DNA of 64,000 bases from the NCBI GenBank assembly GCA_029378245.1, contig JARKIF010000058.1, positions 124,001 through 188,000 on the forward strand, given 5' to 3'. The translations under genes and the position numbers were made by a program. This DNA is from Roridomyces roridus. Lineage: Eukaryota > Basidiomycota > Agaricomycetes > Agaricales > Mycenaceae. Shown one piece after another: positions 12,580-22,834 of this stretch. Under the pieces are notes generated by a model. The model was not told the origin of the DNA and made no database searches. It was given only the letters and a program-made list of their open reading frames with translations. Every line of letters begins with the position of its first letter. The stretch's first letter is position 1.

Positions 12580-14765
12580 ATGCACCCCAGCCTCAGCCCG
12601 GCCGCACTGAACACTCTCCCCTTCTCTCTTCGGGTACGGGCACATCTTTCTGTTCGATCCGAGTGCGTCTCTCATGTCCGGCGTCTTCGAAGAGGACCGC
12701 AGTCGCAGCTGCGAAAGGCTCTCTCAAAGACTTCACGAAACTCGTTAAAGATCTCCCTCCTTCGTTTGCGCATTCCCCCACTATCCTCCCCGCTTGTTAC
12801 GGCCAGCTCGATCCAATACAAGCCGAACGCTTTGAGCGTCTGGATTTCATAACCACCCGCGCGGACGCCCTGCATCTCTTTGACGTGTTTCTGGCCATGG
12901 AACATATCTTGGTGCTATCAGACATACCGAAGGGATGCTACCCTGACCTATGGCCCCGGCTCTGGAGGTGGTCATTGCTCGTCATAAGACACAATTATTG
13001 TCTGCCGTATACTACACGCCAGGGGGTAGGCCAATGCACCCTTCACAGCTTCGTACGGCTGATCGTCTCTGATTTCAGTTTCTTCTCACCTTCATCTCGC
13101 TCTTTGCCAGGATTCATAGAAATTGCGATGCCACTGCGCAGACGATCAATGCAACGCCGGGGTTTCGACAGCTGGTAGCCCGGGTGTGGGTCCTCCTCTC
13201 CCGAAAGTCCGACCAGAGATGTGCCGACGGTGCCCGCGATGATATCCTCGACTTGATCCATTATGGACTCGATCTCACAAATCCCGAGCACCTCAACGAA
13301 CTTATCGAGGGATGCGGAGGCAACCTCGTGCATTTTGCAGATGTCCTCGTTAACTTCTTCACCAACCTCGCCAGCGACAACGTAAAAAATTCTCTGCGTC
13401 TGATGGAAGGCGCTTTCAGCCTCATGGCCCTAACGATGGATATGCGACCAGAGTTTCCCCACGTACTTTATGATCGAGGGTGGGTGTGCGCGGTGGTGCT
13501 AATGCTACGAAGAATTGCCTCGCATTCTCTCCCGACGGAGTACGCACTCGAAGAGGCTTACCGTACGCTAATGGCGAACATCCTGCGCGTTCCATCTGAG
13601 GAGCTGATTGTCGAGGCCGTCAAAGCGGGATTCCTTCAGCTTATCGCTTCCGCTCTGCAAAACCCGCTATTGATCCCCGCGAGCTTTCTTGATTTCGCCT
13701 TAATGAACCTTCTCTGCGCGTATTTGCCGTACCGCTCTGTCCTGGCGCGACTTCGATCGGCCATCGTCGAGGTTGATGCGACGATGGACGTTACTCTGGC
13801 GAGCCGCTCTCCGGTCTGGGAAACATGGACAATGTTTCATGATATTGTGAATGAGATGCTCAACACCCTCAAAATTCATCGTGCGCCTAGTTTACCTCCG
13901 ACGCGCGCCTGCGATAACATTGAGGTACGTTCATTCAACATTTTAATTCCCGGTCTTCCTTCTAAGCGCTCGCTCCCAGTGTGGTTTACTGTCTGGCAAA
14001 CATGACTTGAAGTGTTGTTCTCGTTGTGCGACCGTTTTCTACTGCTCCGCCGGGTGTCAGCGGCTCGATTGGCGTCGAGGTCACAAACATGCGTGCGCCA
14101 GGATCCGTACTCACTTTCTGCGCCAGTCACCCAACCCGTCATCATTGCTCGGCTTTACTGACTGTGCGTTTCTAGAATCTCCCGACATGATCACGATGCA
14201 GTCATCTAGAGACGAGTCTTTCTTCCGCACGGTCACATTCGCGACCTACCACAACAGCATGCCGTTTATACTCCTCGAGGAGCTCTCATATATGCTGAAG
14301 CATCCCGATCAGCCACTGCCATTTGTCACCTTCCTCAACTTTGACGGCGGTGGAGTCGCGGTGGGCGGGTTAACTGACCGTAATCTCGCAGTCGGACGTG
14401 AAATTTTTGGCCCGATGTGGGACGATCAGACGGCTCGCGCAGCGGCCCCTCGGGGGCAGAACCATCTTCAGCTCATAGTCATCCTCTGCGCTATCGTGGA
14501 CAAGCGCAGGGCGACACACCTGTTCGCCATCCCGAAGCCCAGGGGACTCAGAGAGGCATTGGTGGCGCTGGCCAAGTCGGGGGACGTTCCGCCGGGAGTG
14601 GTGGATGTGGCGCAGTTGGGTAATGTGTCTGCGGTTACGGATAGGATCGACGCAATCGTCAAGGATCAAGACTTGACATGGTTGGATCGACCTGATGACC
14701 TGACTCCCAGCCGGTTACTGTGTGCCCCCGTCGAAGGGGACGAGGGAAGGATTCGTGGTATTTGA
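12580..14765 (+). CDS. MYND-type zinc finger protein
   Basis: Four exons, 12580-12633, 12693-13025, 13079-13924 and 14013-14765, all joined in phase 0 across introns of 53-88 nt with gta donors and ag acceptors, encode about 661 residues. The MYND finger spans the third intron: CDNIE at the end of exon 3 continues as CCSRCATVFYCSAGCQ and W..GHKHAC in exon 4, giving the C..C, C..C, YC...CQ and H...C ligands at roughly residues 408-445. The N-terminal 400 residues are helical and Leu-rich, as in the many basidiomycete MYND proteins that begin MHP..S. MYND fingers generally mediate protein-protein contacts; no SET domain is present, so methyltransferase activity is not indicated. The start at 12580 was chosen because the resulting N-terminus fits this family and splices cleanly. 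Confidence 0.8.
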
Positions 14766-15131
14766 CCACATACGTATGTAGCGCGATCTCTTCTTCGATT
14801 ATTTTGACAAGACCCAAAAATGTATCACCAAAATACAGCTGTCAATTCAATAGGACGCTACATGAATGCTCTTCGTGGGCAAATTTTGTGTTGACAATTC
14901 GTCCCAAATGGCCATTAGCTTTACAAGTTCTTTCCGCTCATTCACATTCGGACACTCATCTGGTTCCCACTCGGCTTTTCAAAGCGGTCTCTTCTCGATC
15001 CGCGCAGCAGTGGCGCCGATCCGTCCTTACTTACTCCCGTCCGTCGCCACAGGCTGACAAAATGCAAACCAAGTAGGTGCAATATATATGAGAGGTTGAC
15101 AACATCGAACTAAAAGTCTGGATCCGACACC
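14766..15131. other. spacer between convergent genes
   Basis: This 366-bp stretch separates the 3' end of the MYND gene from the 3' end of the minus-strand F-box locus. No frame or repeat is supported; it presumably carries both 3' untranslated regions. Confidence 0.5.
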
Positions 15132-16621
15132 TCATACCGATGGACAACCCAATGCATCATGGAGCCTTGTGCGCAAATCACCCACCCATTCCCCATCGAC
15201 CGCCACCCGTTTGATTCGCGCCATAGGGCGAAAGTTGTTGGCATTTGATTCCTCGAATTCCGAGTCTTGAGGCCACCAGCGGGACTCGAGCATCGCAGCA
15301 AAAGTGCTGATATGCTTGAGATCATGCTCCGAGACCGTCAGCTCCTCCAAGTTGGGCAGCAGCGTACCATGCTCCTTCGAGTATGTCAGCACTGCCCAAA
15401 GATCCCTGTCCGCCAGAATACCCCTGTGCAAGCGGAGCGTACCCAGATTCGTGGTGCGGCGGAAAAGTGGGACCAATTCCTGGGCCTTGTAGCTTGGCGG
15501 GCTGTGCCCGCTAAGCTCGAGTGCGTCAAGCTCGAACGGGGCACGGTCGTACAACTCGACGAGCCCCTGTATTTCCCCGTGTCCTCGGAGGGAAATCCGA
15601 CGCAGTCCCGGAAACGACAGTGCCTTGAGGAACCAGCCCACGTCGAAGGACGTCAGAGCGATGTAGCTTAACTTGGGAAGCGCGCAGTGCGGGACGTCTT
15701 CACGATTACACAGGGCATTATCGGACCGCCAGACATTGCAGGTCTCAAGTTGACCGCACAGGCGTATGATCTGGCGGAGTTTTTGCATATGCTTGGTTCG
15801 CAAGTGAAGCTCAGTTAGTTGACTCCACTGCAAGCGATCCTCAGACACGAGCTGGTTCAATCCCGAGAGGTCGACCGATGTCAAGAGCGGCGCTGTACGG
15901 AAAGCATCGATGATCCCGCCGGCTTGCTCATCCGGCGGGCCTCTATAGTAGTCATCGACATTGAGGACCAAGGTCTCCAGTACGGGAAACATGTCACTGG
16001 TCATCCCGACCAAGGGCTGGAGGTGCACGGACATGGCCCGAACGGTCAGGGATTGCAATCGGCCGGAAAACGACCATATTGAAGCAAGGGGTGTCCCCAA
16101 GGCCTTCTCGGAGTGTATGGAGATGTTGAGACGCAAGAGGCAAGGGCGGGATCGTTCGACCATTGTTATGTGTGTCCACCGTGGAGGGGCTTCCTCAGAT
16201 TCGGTAGCTCGATGGCGCGCCATAACTGTGGAGTGCCCAGTGCGACAGCCCGCCAGCGGGAGCAAACGCGACCAAAGAGATTCGGTGGCTGAAGAGCATT
16301 GTCGCTGCGATACGAGAAGGAGTTGTCGTCGAGAGCAGAAGCGAGAGAGAACTCGAATATGGTGGATAGGAGTTCTGCAGGAAAGGAGCGAAGAGGTGAG
16401 ACAATCCCCCCAAGAGAAGTGATCTGCTCCTGGAGTGTGGCGGATTGGAGAGAAGCGGCATCCAAACGCCTCGTGAGAGCTTCAATTTCGCCGGTAATTT
16501 GTACTCTCTCCACGTCCGCCTTTGATTTCAGACTCTTAATGTCTCGAATGCGAAGGCGGACTTCTTCGGCCTGAGGCTCGGTGGGAGGAGAGTTGCTTGA
16601 CAACAGTAGGGTCAGATCCAT
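15132..16621 (-). pseudogene. F-box protein, frameshifted
   Basis: A minus-strand locus starting at the ATG at 16621 (MDLTLLLSSN). It has an N-terminal coiled coil (RIRDIKSLKSKADVERV, about residues 25-75), then the F-box core FPAELLSTIFEFSL and GRVCSRWRAVALGTPQLWRA, and after that a long leucine-rich region to the stop at 15132. Between about 16,180 and 16,260 the reading frame must change: the F-box frame stops shortly after the LPNLRK motif, while the downstream frame opens before WTHITMVERSRP and continues for 350 residues of good protein. A one-base loss explains it and no intron fits. It is therefore a recent pseudogene or a sequence error. The coiled coil before the F-box is a common basidiomycete layout. 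It is convergent with the MYND gene. Confidence 0.65.
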
Positions 16622-16798
16622 GGTGAGAGACGCTACGAGAGTGAGGGAGGGAACAGGAGGGGATCGTGGTGGGCGGAAGCAAGTCAAATACCCCTAAACC
16701 CTGACTTATTGCCGATTGTCTCGGCATTCAGACAGCTTGCCTTCATTTGAAGTAGCAAGGAAAACATCAGATTTGTCAAACAGTAGCATCTACCCGGC

Positions 16799-17668
16799 CT
16801 ACGACGATAGAGCAACGCGTTTGCGGGGAGGTTGCTTGACCTCTTCGAATTCTTCGTCAGAGTCCGACACCGGCCGAGTCCGCCTACTATTGCTGGCCTT
16901 GGTGCGTTCCTCTTTGTCACGGCGATCAAGAGTGAGCTCTATGTCATCAAGGCGGCTCTTCATCCTGCCGAGGTCGGCAGCCCGAGACCCAGTGCGCCGA
17001 GGGGGGACGCCGCTAAGCGAGCACGAGCTATGCTTGCGCTGGCACTCGTAGCACGACGGGCTGGGCCGCTTGGCAAAACGTTGCTTGTGGCAAGTAGAGC
17101 CCCGTGTTTTGCAACTGTCGCAGGCTGAAAAAAATTGGGTGAAAGATGAAATTTAAATGACAGGTAACCACTCACGATCCGGGTTACGTTCACCCCGTGT
17201 GATCCTTCCCCCTGCGCCCTGTTTTTCTCCACTTTTGGCTACCTTCGACGCGGGTTTGGAAATTTGAGAACGCCCGGCTTGAGCGTACACTGCCAACTGT
17301 CGGAGTACGGGCTCAGACAACGTATGCGAGCCTTCGGCGAAGAGATCCTCCCGTACGGAAGGCTCATCACTCCCAGCCACGCGACGTGCCAGGGCATCCG
17401 AAATGAGACTCTCCACCTCCATTCGCACCTCGACGCGCTTCTCTTCCTCCTCCTTCATGCGGCGCTCCTCCTCCTCCCTCTTCCTCCTCTCCCTGGCCCT
17501 CTTCCGCTCCGCTTGCTCCTTGGCAATCCGCTCCTCTGCCTCCTCCAACTTGCGACGCTCCTCTTGAATCTTGAGCAGCTTCTTTTGCGCGCGGCGGTCC
17601 TCCTCGTCGGACGAATATGAATCGACAAACACGTCGACCGCTTTGGATGCTTTGGATCTGGGTGACAT
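16799..17668 (-). CDS. coiled-coil protein with C-terminal Zn2Cys6-like cysteine cluster
   Basis: Two exons, 17668-17176 and 17124-16799, separated by a 51-nt intron (gtgagt to tttcag), give 272 residues. Residues about 20-90 form a highly charged coiled coil (KKLLKIQEERRKLEEAEER followed by Glu/Arg repeats). Exon 2 opens with CDSCKTRGSTC, a 12-residue linker, and CYECQRKHSSC: two C-x2-C-x6-C halves, the spacing of a fungal Zn2Cys6 binuclear cluster. A second short coiled coil (LGRMKSRLDDIELTLDRR) and a basic tail with KQPPRKRV follow. In fungal transcription factors the cluster is normally N-terminal and followed by a dimerisation coiled coil; here a long coiled coil precedes it. A DNA-binding nuclear role is plausible but unproven, and similar proteins can be transposon-associated. 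Confidence 0.6.
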
Positions 17669-18418
17669 GGCGGTGAGAGTGGAAGAAGAGAGGTTCTCAC
17701 GACGTCGGGGCCTGATTGTTGTTAACGGCATATTACAAAACGATACCTGAGCTCAGCCACCAGTTTTTGAGAGGAAGAACCCGTGTGTATCAAATTGACC
17801 AGAGGGGTGGGGGCTGCTAGCCATAAAGCTTAAAGCTAAGAGAGTCGACTTTTTTTAACGGCAGCGTCACGGTAATTATTGTTCGCTCGGCATTATCCAT
17901 CAATGATTGGCAGGCACAGCCTCATCGCCTCTTTCTTCCGCACCACCACCATCTCGCTCCGCGACTCGCTGGTCTACGATGCTGGACCATTGATTCATCG
18001 GGAGGACACTTTCTGGTCAAGACTCCAGATTCCAGGGCGTCTAGCGTCTCAATTTTCAAATATATGCATTCTCACATCGTTCGGCTGCCGGCCGGAACGG
18101 AACCGGCAAGACCCAAGTCATTCCACAACTTCAATGCCAAAGGAAATTGCCTAGCTTGCCTCTTCAAGCCAACAATGCATACATACATATGTAGTATTAT
18201 GTACGCTTTGATATAGCTTTGACCCTCGCCCTTGTTCAAACTTTTCAACCGGTGTGAGCGCAGGTCTATGCCCCGCGCTGGACCAGCGCTATTGTGCGCT
18301 TTGGGGCACACCCTTATTGCACGGTCCAAGCGCAGGTAGTCATCATGCCGTATTTAAGGCGCTGGGTGGGTCTTCACCTTCTCAACCAACTCAATCTCTC
18401 CCCTTCGCTTCCACCAAT
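17669..18418. other. divergent intergenic region
   Basis: This lies between the start of the minus-strand coiled-coil gene and the plus-strand gene at 18419, so it should contain both promoters. A frame at 17879-18154 is open but unrecognisable. A short palindromic acatacatatgtagt occurs near 18,180. Confidence 0.45.
18351..18358 (+). promoter_or_regulatory. TATA-like element upstream of the 18419 gene
   Basis: TATTTAAG lies 68 bp before the ATG at 18419, a reasonable distance for a core promoter with a short leader. No other element is identified. Confidence 0.35.
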
Positions 18419-19248
18419 ATGAACAACCTACCCCCAATCGGAATCTTGTTGGACGCCGTCGACCAACACAATCCCGTACGTTTGACTGTTCTCCGAGGTT
18501 GGACACTCCATAACCGTATATCTTAGGGATACGCAGCCTGGCGCGCACATCTCCAGTCGCAGCAGGTTGCCCAACGCACAACCGTCGTTCCACAGAGCAT
18601 GGCCCCTGCTGCAGACACACTCATACGTCACCCAGGCCCACCGGCCTACAAAGTGCGCTGGGCTCCCCAATGGCAGGCTCCCGGCACCGGCACCGTCGTC
18701 GACGTGCCGTCTTCAGTCATCCGCTTCATCAAGGGTTTCCGACCGAAATGGTGCGACTGCGTCTCCTATTACCCCATCCACTGTCCCGACCTCCGTCAAA
18801 TGCCCGCGTTCATTTCCTTCGCCCGTCCTGGAGAACGCACGGGCACTGACGGCATCAACCTCGCCGACATTATCCGCCTGGGAGGAGAAGCAATGCAGAA
18901 CCCAGACGAGCCAACCTTGTACACCCACCTGCTCAAGAGCTCCCCGGCGATGGAGATTCCATACATCCTCGTCGTACGTTCTCCCTCATCCCAATTTCCA
19001 CCGAATATTTGATTTATCCCGCGTAGGTCGACGGCAGGACAGTCTCCGGCCCCGCCCACATCCCTGGCATCAACCATTGCGAGCACCAGCCCTGCACGCG
19101 GTTTCGCATCGCCTATTCTGTCGCCATTGCGTTCATCAACTCGATACCCACTGCTGACCTCGGCCAGGCTCGACTTGTGACTTTCAGGGCGCCGAGGACA
19201 AAGTCCGAAAACTCTTGGATTGCGATCGTGACGACGCAAGTTAAATAG
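18419..19248 (+). CDS. uncharacterised spliced protein
   Basis: Three exons, 18419-18475, 18527-18973 and 19027-19248, join in phase 0 (introns of 51 and 53 nt, gtacgt donors, cttag and cgtag acceptors) into 241 residues with a stop at 19246. The N-terminus MNNLPPIGILLDAVDQ is not a clear signal peptide and there is no membrane segment. Residues 58-100 contain conserved-looking aromatic and Cys positions (FRPKWCDCVSYYP, HCPDLRQMPAF). The C-terminal exon has HCEHQPCTRF, a possible metal or disulfide cluster. No family is recognised. The clean splicing, preserved phase and upstream TATA-like box argue for a real gene. Confidence 0.55.
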
Positions 19249-19394
19249 ATAAATAGGTGTACGGATTCATACGGTTAATCCTATAATTAATTCTTTGCGA
19301 GTTTACATCGGGGAATGAGTGAGCACAACGAAATGAAATGATCATGAGATCGGAGATCCCCACCTGAAAAACGCGACTGTTGGGTTCATTCCAG

Positions 19395-19909
19395 CTAACC
19401 CACTTGAACCAAGCGAATTCTCGATTTGCCATCACACTTCCGCCACACCGAGTCCCCTCCTGCCGAACGCCTCCACACATTACTCGGACATCCCACTTGA
19501 ATTTCATACAAATCTGGACTTCTGTAGGAGAGAGCAGCGATCAGTCGATGCTGTGGAATGGCTCCAATCTCCAATGGGACATTGGTTATATCGAGATGAA
19601 AGACCTCGAGGGAAGGGGGGATTTGGTTCCGGTCTGCGGCGAGCTGGTAAATGAACACCTATATACCGAGAAGTTAGAACGATGGATTTGAGGTTCATAT
19701 GATGCAGAACAGTAACAACTCACCTCGACGATATTCCCAGTTTGAAGCTCAGGGCAATGCTCCCGCGAGACAACGACGGGGGCAGCAAGATTTTCCTCCG
19801 TGTCGGACATCTCATCCTCAGGAAGGTCGTCAAACGCCGTCTCGTCGTCGAGTCGATGCTTTTGACCACGGGAAACAGTCATACGGTGTTGCGTCCAGGC
19901 CCTCAACAA
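19395..19909 (-). CDS. uncharacterised spliced protein
   Basis: Exon 1 (19909-19724) is acidic (FDDLPEDEMSDTEENLAAP) and ends at a gtgagt donor. After a 65-nt intron ending tatatag, exon 2 (19658-19395) continues in phase 0 with FIYQLAADRNQIPPSLEVF and LSYRSPDLYEIQVG, giving 149 residues. An overlapping frame in the same exon, after ctcctacag, encodes MANREFAWFKWVSWNEPNS and runs to about 19,330; it is rich in Trp and also looks protein-like, so the true 3' exon may use that acceptor instead. No family is recognised. The upstream start is uncertain. Confidence 0.4.
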
Positions 19910-20293
19910 GACTCCGTTTGACTATCGCCGCAGCCCAATGAAGTCATTCCTGACTCCTCTCGACTCTCTGCGTGAGTAACTGAAGCCCATAAATAACAAA
20001 AAATGAAAGTGATTTCCGATAGTTGTGGGTCCACGATGACTCTGCATCTGTTTGGATTTCTTCCACTCCATTTGCATTCCACATCGTAAGTATTCTGTCG
20101 TTGTTCGATTGCATTACCGATAATTGATCACGATTCACCACCGACGGATTCTCGGGGGCGGGGCTTCTGAATCAAACTTGAGCTTAGTTCCGCAGTTTTT
20201 TTTTGCATCACTTCTTATTTTAACAGAACCCAATGACCAGTCCTGACTTGGGCTTGACTAGGTCCAAGTGACTCGGTACGGGGCACATTAGAG

Positions 20294-20301
20294 TATATAA
20301 G
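20294..20301 (+). promoter_or_regulatory. TATA box
   Basis: TATATAAG lies 35 bp before the ATG at 20336, the strongest TATA match noted in this part of the window. It precedes a now-broken reading frame. Confidence 0.45.
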
Positions 20302-20335
20302 GGCGTCCAAGGACATGGAACGGCAGTAAACAATA

Positions 20336-20497
20336 ATGTCTTCTGCCTCTGAACCCCAGTGAATGCGAAACCGCAACCCTTGTGATCGATGCCGTCGGAA
20401 AAAGCTCGCTCTGCGTGTCCAATTGACTTTTGAAAATAGGTACCTTCGCCCACTCCACCGCTTCTCAGTGTTTCAAACGCCATTCAACCGCCGATAA
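20336..20497 (+). pseudogene. remnant start of a Zn2Cys6 transcription factor-like gene
   Basis: From the ATG at 20336 the frame reads MSSASEPQ, a TGA, then MRNRNPCDRCRRKKLALR and about 25 more residues to a TAA. CDRCRRKK is the signature of the first half of a fungal Zn2Cys6 cluster, but the expected third cysteine (normally RC after KK) is replaced by LALR, and a stop codon precedes the motif. The TATA box upstream and the N-terminal position fit a gene start. It is best read as a decayed or truncated zinc-cluster gene; the remaining domain is absent downstream, where a repeat copy begins at about 20,538. Confidence 0.4.
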
Positions 20498-20537
20498 CTG
20501 TATGTTATGTGAGAACTCGGGGTTGGATTGTATTTTC

Positions 20538-21276
20538 ACCTGCTTTTGAGGGCCATTGCAGGTGCATGGCAATCCGAGTCTGTAGGTTGAGCCTGGTGAA
20601 GTCTGTGATTCCCGTGGCCAGGTGTTGCTTCTGCTTCGTACTACCTAGACATTCGGATGACAAAGTGAGGTCACTGAGGTGAGATGACAGGTCACGGCGG
20701 GGATGAGGCAATCCCGAGGGGATGGTTCGTCGTCCAAAGAACTGTAGTCTGAAAGCTTTACCAAAGAGCCGTAGTAAATTTTGAGTAAATTGTAAGTGAG
20801 CTGAAAACCAATAAGTAAATTGGGCAAGACCAGGGCAAGACACAAGGGAGAGAGGCGCAAGAGAGGCGCGCCATGCCAGCGTATGTATGTGAGACGAGGG
20901 AGCTGGAGTGGGCTGCGCGGCTAAAACACGACGTTGTCGACCGTGGGTCGTCGATGCGTGGTGGAAGCAGGCCTGTCAACGGAACCGTCATCGGCTGTCA
21001 AACAGACGTCCGGTCCCGTTCCGCGTCCGACTCACCGTCGGCAGAGATCTTGATAACACGGAGGCCGGCAGAAGTGAGATACATACCCAAGGTGTAAGAG
21101 TCATTGACTAAGTGGCGACCGAATGGAGCCAGAACACCTCAGAATTACCTCATAAGGAAGTTTTAAGGAGCCAAACAACCAGGGCTCAAAGATGTCATCG
21201 GAAAAAATTGGACCCCACTCTGGCGGGAAACGGGCCGATAAGACCGAGCTTAAAAATAAAATTTTAAGACTCGGAA
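20538..21276. repeat. direct repeat, copy A
   Basis: Copy A of a repeat whose two ends recur in copy B at 21933-22568 in the same orientation. Shared left end: tgcttttgagggccattg and then catggcaatccgagtctg. Shared right end: gcgggaaa, ggccgataa, gagcttaaaaataaa and ttttaagactcggaa, including a small palindrome (cttaaaaa/tttttaag in copy B). The middles have diverged. The two copies bracket a Tyr/Pro-rich open frame. It may be a duplicated LTR or other terminal repeat, but no TG..CA ends or target duplications could be fixed. Confidence 0.55.
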
Positions 21277-21818
21277 CAACTAGGCCAAAACCCCGCCCGC
21301 CTCCGCGGCCTACGCATCCGGACCACCTTGTACATCATGGGCGAGGCGCTCGCCGCGCTCCAGCCATGCAGGCGCCACCTCATCATCCTAGCCAATAGCT
21401 CGGGCAATATGGCCCGAGCATCAACATGGCTACGCAATTGCCGTTGTCTTATCCACCTCCCGCGCCCCAGAGCGGCCCGTCCCAATACCAGGGCGGGTCG
21501 GGCTACAACATGGCACCTTACCATGATCCCGGTAGGCAATCGCCGTACTCTCACCCGCAACCCGCGTACCAGGGGGGGCCGGGCTACAACATGGGCCCGT
21601 ACTATGATGCCGGTACGCAAATGTCGTACTCTTATCCTCCCGGCCCGCCCCCCCAGGGCGGCCCCACCCAGTACCAAGACGGGCAGGGGTACAACACGGC
21701 ACCTTACCATGACCCCAGTACGAACTTGCCGTACTCTTATGCAGGTGCCCCTTACCATGATCCCGGTACGAACTTGCCGTACTCTTATGCAGGTGCCCCG
21801 CCCCCGCCCCAGCCGTGA
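21192..21818 (+). pseudogene. Tyr/Pro/Gly-rich tandem-repeat protein, in-frame stop
   Basis: The frame from the ATG at 21426 (130 codons to 21818) encodes a repeat protein built on YQGG.GYNM.PY.D.G.Q..YSYPP units, about four copies, rich in Tyr, Pro and Gly with many short low-complexity motifs. The same frame is open upstream from 21192, broken only by a TAG at 21396, so it was probably longer (with PTHPDHLVHHGRG and PAMQAPPHHPSQ segments). No membrane segment is seen. Such composition occurs in proline-rich cell-surface or adaptor proteins in fungi, but no domain is recognised. It may belong to the repeat that surrounds it rather than be a host gene. Confidence 0.35.
21703..21798 (+). repeat. 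48-bp tandem duplication in the repeat protein
   Basis: Two adjacent 48-bp units (21703-21750 and 21751-21798), nearly identical and in frame, each encoding a 16-residue PYHDP.TNLPYSYAGA-type unit. It shows recent slippage or unequal exchange. Confidence 0.85.
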
Positions 21819-21932
21819 GTATTGAGCAAGCACCCTACTATGTCAAGTTCGTCAACATTTTCTTGCTTCCATCTCCACGAACTGGCACGAAACGAATCCT
21901 GTTCTTATTCTGTTTCCCTGCGTTACTAACTG

Positions 21933-22568
21933 ACCTGCTTTTGAGGGCCATTGCTGTTGCATGGCAATCCGAGTCTGGGGTTCAACTGTGAAATCTGGAT
22001 TGAGACAAACTCTTCGTATTTTCAATGCCAAATTGTGCAAGTACCTGGGTTGTACACAGAAGTTGGAGCGAAGATGTAGGACCACCAGCAACCGCGGGGA
22101 TGACAGCGCGCTGCGTGGGCATGGCGGCAGACCAGCAAAGAGACCATCAGAGTCAAGAGGCAGGGTTTGCCAGTGGTTAAGTGGGGGAGATCGCAAGAAA
22201 GCGCGGCGTACCGACTGATTCTATGGCCTGTATTCATTGGAACTTAAGTTATGATGGAACTTGAGTTCCTCTGGCGATAAAATCACTCATATCTTAAGAT
22301 GTACTCATACTTTATTTGGCTTCCCCGCGCCGCGGTGGAGATCACAACCTTTGACCTAGGCCGGCGGGTAAGATGATAAGATTAGTATTCAATGTGTAGC
22401 GGTAAATGACAATGCGCCTGCCAAAAGGAGTCAAAATTGATCATAAAATTACCTTGAATGGAAGTGATCCCACCACCGACACTGACATCATCGAAAAAGT
22501 GCGACCCCATTCTCGCGGGAAAACGGCCGATAAAGCCGAGCTTAAAAATAAATTTTTAAGACTCGGAA
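21933..22568. repeat. direct repeat, copy B
   Basis: The second copy of the repeat described at 20538-21276, same orientation, about 100 bp shorter, with conserved ends and a diverged middle. Confidence 0.55.
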
Positions 22569-22834
22569 TTCATACCCAACATTGCCACGAGTCTCTGCAA
22601 AGCCTGAATCCATCCCAAGATCCCCAAGCACAGGCTGCATGACTGCGGACATTTCAAGTTCCCTGCTGCATTTGTAACATGTTGATTCCATGCATATATG
22701 TATTTCAATTTTGTGCCATAGTCCTTTAGTTAGTTTGCTTTTGTTGTACACTGGACTGTTCCTGTATTCTATCCCTGTGTATCGTAGTGTAGGTGCCCAG
22801 TTTGAATAATGAAGATGGTTTAATTTATCTGGTG

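Noticed and set aside
11997..18154. Similar short peptides FRTTIISL (12.15 kb, minus) and FRTTTISL (17.93 kb, plus), with a weaker match near 28.55 kb
   Set aside because: The shared nucleotide stretch is only about 25 bp and does not extend, so a common origin cannot be supported.
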